Shown in pieces: positions 32,887 through 37,372 of a DNA stretch of 37,372 nucleotides; position 1 is the first letter of the stretch; every line of letters begins with the position of its first letter. Where the stretch lies: the NCBI GenBank assembly GCA_958354085.1, contig CATWUX010000004.1, positions 1 to 37,372 on the forward strand. The letters run 5' to 3'. Source of the stretch: an uncultured Oscillospiraceae bacterium. GTDB taxonomy: Bacteria > Bacillota > Clostridia > Oscillospirales > Acutalibacteraceae. The notes beneath the pieces are model-generated. The model was given only the letters and a program-made list of their open reading frames with translations. It was not told the origin of the DNA and did no database searches. Both the position numbers and the translations under genes were made by a program.

Positions 32887-34719
32887 ATGACACAACAAAG
32901 CGGCAATCCGGACGGGGTTGCGCAAATTACGGGCTTGCATATAGACGGATATTTAGGAAAGCGACTGGAGAACAACGAATGTCGCTGGCTGCAGCGGGCG
33001 CTTGAGCATAATCCGGCGATGATGGCGGTGTTCCGCGAGCGCGATTCACATCCCCGCTGCATCGTGCCGTGGTTCGGAGAATATCCCGGCAAGCTGCTTA
33101 CCGGGATGGCGCTGACCTATCGCATGAGCGCCAACGCCGACACTCTGGCCGCGGGAAACGCACTGGTGGAGGAGCTGGCGGCTGTACAGGGCGAGGACGG
33201 GTATCTGGGCCCGCACCCAAAAGACCGGCGGTTCAACGGGCCGATGCACCCGGATACTTTACAGGTGTTCGGGTGGCACAACGCCGTGCTGTGGGATGTG
33301 TGGGGGCATTATCATGCCGTATACGGTCTGTATCAGTGGTACGCGGCAACCGGCAACCGCCGGGCGCTGACGATTGCCCGGCGTGCTGCCGACAGTGTAT
33401 ATACCTATTTTATTAAGGACGGCCATTCTTTTGCCTCTGCCGGGGAACCGGACAAAAACCTGACGATCGGACACGCCATGCTTCTTCTGTACCGGGAGAC
33501 CGGCGAAAAAACCTATCTGGAAACCGCGCTGGCGGTGGTGGAGGAATGGAAAACTGCCGGCTGCGGCAACTGGCTGGAAGCGGCTCTGGCCGGACAGGAT
33601 TTTTACCAAATGGAGCAGCACCGATGGGAAGCGCTCCATGCGGTGATGACGTTGGCCGAGCTGTACCGCGTGACCGGCGACACAACCTATTACCGCGCGT
33701 TTGAGGCCATCTGGCGGAGCATCCGCCGTACCGACCGTCACAACGACGGCGGTTTTTCCTCCGGCGAAGGCGCGGTGGGCGATCCGTATCAGTTCGGCGC
33801 GATCGAAACCTGCTGCACGATCGCTTGGATGGCGCTGAGCACCGATTATCTCAAGCTGAGCCACGATTCCGCGGCGGCGGACGAATTGGAGCTTTCCTTT
33901 TTCAATGCCGCGCTGGGCAGTCTGATGCAGGATGACTACTGGTTTACATATGATGTCCCGATGAACGGCTTGCGCAAGGGCGCCGACACCGTTCTCGAAT
34001 GGCAGACGATCGAAGGCGGACGCGGGCTGAGCTGCTGTCAGGCCAACGGCAATCGCGGGCTGTCACAGGTGGCGGAATGGGCGGCTTTTGCCGACGCCAC
34101 GGGGCTGTACCTGAATTTTTACGGTCCGTGCCGTCTGACTGCGCGCACGCCCTCCGGCGCCGGGATCACCGTGCGGGAGGCCACCGATTATCCGGTGACC
34201 GGTCGTATTACGATCACACTGGAGCCGGAGAAGCCGGAACGCTTCCCGCTGCAGCTGCGCATCCCCTCTTGGTCGGAGAACACGCAGCTGTCTGTCAACG
34301 GCGAACGGCAGGACGGCGTTCGGAAAGGCGGCTATTACACGATCACGCGGGAATGGCGAAGCGGGGACACCCTCACACTGGAGCTGGATATGACTGCGCA
34401 TTATTGGATCGGCGCCGGAGCGGTCAAGGGCTGCACCTCGCTGTATCACGGGCCGGTTCTGCTGGTGTTGGATACGGCGGCCTCCGGCACAGACGTGGAC
34501 GCCTGTGTGTTTGACCGGGCGGCACTGGAACGGATGACGGTCACGGGCGGCGAGGACGGCCGCTGGCTGACCGCCCGGACGACCAATCTGGCCGGCGAAA
34601 CGGTACGGCTGGTGGACTTCGCGGACGGCGGGCGGGACGGTGCCTGGTACATCTCCTGGCTGCGCATACAAAACGCACCGGCCGCACGGGACGATGACGA
34701 AATCTGGAATGCCCGATGA
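32887..34719 (+). CDS. GH127-family beta-L-arabinofuranosidase (DUF1680)
   Basis: This 610-residue cytosolic protein shows the cysteine-zinc catalytic signature of GH127. ETC (E307, C309) is followed 74 residues later by LSCC (C383, C384). This matches E338, C340, C417 and C418 of Bifidobacterium HypBA1, where one cysteine is the nucleophile. The N-terminal (alpha/alpha) barrel and C-terminal beta domains fit the family length. Characterised members release beta-L-arabinofuranose from arabino-oligosaccharides of hydroxyproline-rich glycoproteins; related GH families act on other furanosides. AAAGGGGAG stands 8 bases before the ATG. There is no signal peptide. Exact substrate is inferred. Confidence 0.88.
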   Translation: MTQQSGNPDGVAQITGLHIDGYLGKRLENNECRWLQRALEHNPAMMAVFRERDSHPRCIVPWFGEYPGKLLTGMALTYRMSANADTLAAGNALVEELAAVQGEDGYLGPHPKDRRFNGPMHPDTLQVFGWHNAVLWDVWGHYHAVYGLYQWYAATGNRRALTIARRAADSVYTYFIKDGHSFASAGEPDKNLTIGHAMLLLYRETGEKTYLETALAVVEEWKTAGCGNWLEAALAGQDFYQMEQHRWEALHAVMTLAELYRVTGDTTYYRAFEAIWRSIRRTDRHNDGGFSSGEGAVGDPYQFGAIETCCTIAWMALSTDYLKLSHDSAAADELELSFFNAALGSLMQDDYWFTYDVPMNGLRKGADTVLEWQTIEGGRGLSCCQANGNRGLSQVAEWAAFADATGLYLNFYGPCRLTARTPSGAGITVREATDYPVTGRITITLEPEKPERFPLQLRIPSWSENTQLSVNGERQDGVRKGGYYTITREWRSGDTLTLELDMTAHYWIGAGAVKGCTSLYHGPVLLVLDTAASGTDVDACVFDRAALERMTVTGGEDGRWLTARTTNLAGETVRLVDFADGGRDGAWYISWLRIQNAPAARDDDEIWNAR

Positions 34720-34732
34720 GAGGAGAAGCACG

Positions 34733-35323
34733 ATGAAAGCTGCCAAACGTTTGGTGATTTCTTGTGTGGGAGACAGTATTACCGAGGGGATCGGCGCTTG
34801 TCCGATGGAAAGTTGCAGTTATCCGGCTGTCCTGCAAGCGCTGCTGGGAGAACGCTATGAGGTGAAAAACTTCGGTGCCAGCGGGATGACCCTGCTGCGG
34901 GAGGGCGATTACCCCTACGTCGCCGAGCCGCGGTATGCGGCCAGCCTGCAAAGCGCTCCCGACGTGGTGATTCTGATGATGGGCACCAACGATTCCAAGC
35001 CGCAGAACTGGCGCTTCAAAGAGCTTTATTCCGCACAGCTTCTCGCCTTGATCCGGCAATATCAGCAACTGCCGACCGCGCCCCGCGTCTACGTTGCGAC
35101 CTGCGCCACGGTGTATCGTACCATAGACGGCATCACCGATGAGGTTGTCAGCGGCGATTTGGCAGACAGGCAGCGGCAGGCTGCCGCCCTGACCGGCTGT
35201 GAACTGATTGATATCAACCGGGCGACCAAAGGGCACCCGGACTGGTTTTGCGACGGCGTACACCCCAACAATCAGGGGTATGCGGAACTCGCAGCTATTT
35301 TTGCCCGTAGGCTAACCGTGTAG
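34733..35323 (+). CDS. SGNH/GDSL-type esterase, cytosolic
   Basis: The 196-residue protein starts at the ATG at 34733, 7 bases after AGGAG; a longer open frame inside GH127 is unsupported. All four SGNH blocks are present: CVGDSITEG (Ser near residue 14), NFGASG, MMGTND and DGVHPN (Asp/His near the C-terminus). Such enzymes remove acetyl or other acyl groups from sugars. It has no signal peptide, so it would act on imported oligosaccharides. It is a clear paralogue of the secreted SGNH protein at the end of the window, sharing the GTNDSKP, DGITDEVV and ATKGH segments. Confidence 0.88.
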   Translation: MKAAKRLVISCVGDSITEGIGACPMESCSYPAVLQALLGERYEVKNFGASGMTLLREGDYPYVAEPRYAASLQSAPDVVILMMGTNDSKPQNWRFKELYSAQLLALIRQYQQLPTAPRVYVATCATVYRTIDGITDEVVSGDLADRQRQAAALTGCELIDINRATKGHPDWFCDGVHPNNQGYAELAAIFARRLTV

Positions 35324-35349
35324 ATGGTTGCCGGAAGGAGGCGAATATA

Positions 35350-36462
35350 ATGAAGGACTGGTATTATAAGCCGGCGGGATCGGAAACCCGTTGGGCGACC
35401 TGCGAAAACCCGCGCGGGGAAAAAGGGCAGGGAGCGCTGTCCGGCATGGGGCGCAAGGGCTGTCCCTGTATGCATATGGCGCCCGGCGAAACCCGCGTGC
35501 TGGCGCATGTGCAGGGCAGAAGCGGCATGGTGCGCCGGATCTGGATGGCCATTCAGGACTATGATAAAGCGTATTGCCTGAAAGGCTTAAAGCTCGAGAT
35601 TTTCTGGGATGCCTGTGAAAAGCCGGCCGTGTCGGTGCCGGTGGGCGATTTCTTCCTTCATGTGCCGAACCGGGTGATTCCGGTTGACTGCGCCGCTTTT
35701 ACGTCCGCCGAGGGCCGCAGCTTTATCTGCTATATTCCCATGCCCTTCAAGGACGGCATGAAAATGACGCTGACCAACGCCTCCGGACGTGAGGTAAACA
35801 ACCTGTTTTATGAGGTGGATTACACGCTCGGCGATCCGTTCACGGCGGGAACCCTGTATTTTCACGCTTTCTATCACCGGTCGGTCACCCGCCGGATGGA
35901 GGATTACGAAATTCTGCCGCGTATCGGCGGAAGCGGCCGCTATCTCGGTACGGCCATGACGATTCAGGCCAATCCCCTCATGCCGGGCTGGTGGGGCGAG
36001 GGTGAGGTGAAGGTCTATTTGGACGGTGACGACGAGCATCCGACGCTCTGCGGCACCGGTTCCGAAGACTACATCGGCGCTTCGTGGGAGATGGGGGAGT
36101 TTGCCGGCTGGTATCAAGGCTGCCTGAGCCGTTCCGGCGGCAGCGCCAGCTTTTATCGTTTCCATGTTCCCGACCCGCTTTACTTCTCGCGTGATATCCG
36201 CATGACCATACAGCAGCTTGGCCTTATGTGGCCGTATATGCGGGAGCAGTTTAAGGCTTGCGGCACCACCACCGTGTATCGGGCCGGCGGAAAAGAGCTG
36301 TTCGATCTGGACAACGGAGAACCGGGCTTATATGAGCGGGAAGGAGACGATCTCGCCAGCATCGCATATTTTTATCTGGACACCCCTTGCACCGCTTTGC
36401 CGCCGGCGGATATGGCGCAATGCAGGCGGGGATATGAAGAAAAAGAGGAGGAAACGCCATGA
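35350..36462 (+). CDS. GH172-family (DUF2961) furanoside hydrolase
   Basis: This 370-residue cytosolic protein has the DUF2961/GH172 double jelly-roll pattern. SGMGRKGCPC is in the N-terminal part; WWGEGEVKVYLDGDDE and GTGSEDY (E239, the likely nucleophile position) are in the C-terminal part. Characterised GH172 enzymes act on difructose dianhydride, alpha-D-fructofuranosides and alpha-D-arabinofuranosides; the exact substrate here is unknown. I could not place the acid/base Glu with confidence. The gene lies 26 bases after the SGNH gene, with GGAAGGAGG before the ATG, and its stop overlaps the next start (ATGA). Confidence 0.83.
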   Translation: MKDWYYKPAGSETRWATCENPRGEKGQGALSGMGRKGCPCMHMAPGETRVLAHVQGRSGMVRRIWMAIQDYDKAYCLKGLKLEIFWDACEKPAVSVPVGDFFLHVPNRVIPVDCAAFTSAEGRSFICYIPMPFKDGMKMTLTNASGREVNNLFYEVDYTLGDPFTAGTLYFHAFYHRSVTRRMEDYEILPRIGGSGRYLGTAMTIQANPLMPGWWGEGEVKVYLDGDDEHPTLCGTGSEDYIGASWEMGEFAGWYQGCLSRSGGSASFYRFHVPDPLYFSRDIRMTIQQLGLMWPYMREQFKACGTTTVYRAGGKELFDLDNGEPGLYEREGDDLASIAYFYLDTPCTALPPADMAQCRRGYEEKEEETP

Positions 36463-37372
36463 AACGTCGTTGGCTTTGCACGCTGTCGGTTCTGCTGTGC
36501 GTTGTGCTGCTGTGCGGCGGCCGGAACAGCACCGTCAAGGCGGAAGACGCCGCGGGGCGCTATGTGATTGCCTGTGTCGGCGACAGTATCACAGAAGGAA
36601 TCGGCAGCACCAATTCCGCTCTCTACAGTTATCCGGCTCAGCTGCAAAAGCTGATGGGCGACAAATACGCGGTAATCAATTGCGGAGCCAGCGGAACGAC
36701 CCTGCTCAAAGATAACAATGCCCCCTGTTACCGGCGGCAAAGCCGTTTCAGCCAAAGCCGCAAATGCAATCCGGATGTTGTGATCATCATGCTCGGCACC
36801 AACGATTCCAAACCCGCTCACTGGGCCTATAAGGACAACTACGTAACGCAGCTGGTGGATCTGATCACGGTTTACCAAGGGCTGGATTCCAAGCCGGCCG
36901 TGTATGTGGCGACCTCGGCCACGGTGGCAAAAGCGCTGGACGGTATCACCGATGAGGTCGTTACCAATGAAGTGGTGCCGCTGCAGAAGCAGGCGGCCAA
37001 ACAGGCCGGCTGTGAGGTGATCGACATCAACGCCGCCACCAAAGGGCACGAGGACTGGTTCTCGGACGGCGTACATCTGAACAATGACGGCTATGCCGAG
37101 CTGGCGGCGGTGTTTGCGGACTTTTTATCGCCGCGTTACGATCCTGCGATTGTGCAGGCGGTGATCAAACGGCTGGAAGCACTGCCGGCTGCACCCGGCG
37201 CAGAATATGCCGAAGAGGTCGCTTCCATCCGCTATGCATTTGATTGCTTCAGCGAGCGGCAGGCCAAGCTGGTCACAGCCGACCAGCAAAAGAGGCTGAC
37301 GGCGGCCGAACAGTCCGTGCGGCAGGCGGCAACGACCGCCGCGCCTTTGCCGACAACCACAGCTGCAAGCGA
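36459..37372 (+). CDS. Secreted SGNH/GDSL-type esterase with C-terminal extension (cut by window edge)
   Basis: 304 codons are visible from the ATG at 36459, which overlaps the GH172 stop and follows AGGAGG by 7 bases. A signal peptide is clear (about 1-28, LCTLSVLLCVVLLCGG core). The SGNH domain spans about 33-225: CVGDSITEG, NCGASG, MLGTND and DGVHLN. A helical region (about 226-290) and the beginning of a Thr/Ala/Pro linker follow, which hints at a surface anchor or further module beyond the window. It is closely related to the cytosolic SGNH protein two genes upstream. It probably deacylates the polymer outside the cell. Confidence 0.85.
   Translation, partial: MKRRWLCTLSVLLCVVLLCGGRNSTVKAEDAAGRYVIACVGDSITEGIGSTNSALYSYPAQLQKLMGDKYAVINCGASGTTLLKDNNAPCYRRQSRFSQSRKCNPDVVIIMLGTNDSKPAHWAYKDNYVTQLVDLITVYQGLDSKPAVYVATSATVAKALDGITDEVVTNEVVPLQKQAAKQAGCEVIDINAATKGHEDWFSDGVHLNNDGYAELAAVFADFLSPRYDPAIVQAVIKRLEALPAAPGAEYAEEVASIRYAFDCFSERQAKLVTADQQKRLTAAEQSVRQAATTAAPLPTTTAAS

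Noticed and set aside
1..37372. CRISPR array, tRNA, rRNA, integrase or insertion-sequence transposase
   Set aside because: I saw no regularly spaced repeats, no RNA gene sequence and no recombinase or transposase motifs in any gene.

Overview
The window looks like a chromosomal segment of a fairly GC-rich Gram-positive bacterium, most plausibly a gut-type member of the Clostridia (Oscillospiraceae-like). The reasons are strong AGGAGG-type ribosome binding sites, several lipobox lipoproteins, an SPxTG-type sortase signal, ABC sugar importers of the CUT1 type without their own ATPase, and AraC-controlled glycan-utilisation clusters. The taxonomic placement is inference; no rRNA or tRNA gene was seen.

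Layout. (1) Positions 1-3648 hold housekeeping-like genes: the start of an M14 carboxypeptidase (minus strand, cut by the window edge), then a plus-strand run of a Nudix ADP-ribose pyrophosphatase, the Tex RNA-binding protein and a low-molecular-weight protein-tyrosine phosphatase, closed by a bidirectional terminator. (2) Positions 3700-6750 hold a single LacZ-type GH2 beta-galactosidase (minus) with its own promoter. (3) Positions 6899-30241 form a 15-gene minus-strand run that reads as one very long operon. From upstream to downstream it encodes: GH51 arabinofuranosidase; a very large solute-binding lipoprotein with carbohydrate-binding-like domains; two permeases; an NHL/TPR/Yip1 membrane protein; a DUF5696-like lipoprotein; two more permeases; a second solute-binding lipoprotein; a lectin-GH43 lipoprotein; three surface proteins built of jelly-roll-like modules; and two paralogous BNR-propeller lipoproteins. 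It ends at a strong terminator. A 158-bp nested palindrome and a second hairpin lie inside the operon. (4) Positions 30315-31986 hold an AraC regulator (minus) and a palindrome-rich divergent control region. (5) Positions 31987-37372 form a plus-strand operon: a second AraC regulator, GH127 beta-L-arabinofuranosidase, a cytosolic SGNH esterase, a GH172 (DUF2961) furanosidase and a secreted SGNH esterase (cut by the window edge).

Working model (inference). The two divergent operons form a Gram-positive polysaccharide-utilisation locus for an arabinofuranose-rich glycan such as arabinan, arabinogalactan, extensin arabinosides or possibly a D-arabinan. Surface modules and lipoprotein enzymes capture and cut the polymer, one secreted esterase deacylates it, two importers bring oligosaccharides in, and cytosolic GH51, GH127, GH172, GH2 and an SGNH esterase finish the job.

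The most striking observation is that the AraC regulator next to the operon carries, at its N-terminus, what appears to be the same beta-sandwich module found once to three times in the surface proteins. This suggests one ligand-recognition module is used both outside the cell for capture and inside for transcriptional sensing. The NHL/TPR/Yip1 plus DUF5696 pair sandwiched between two importers is the least understood part.
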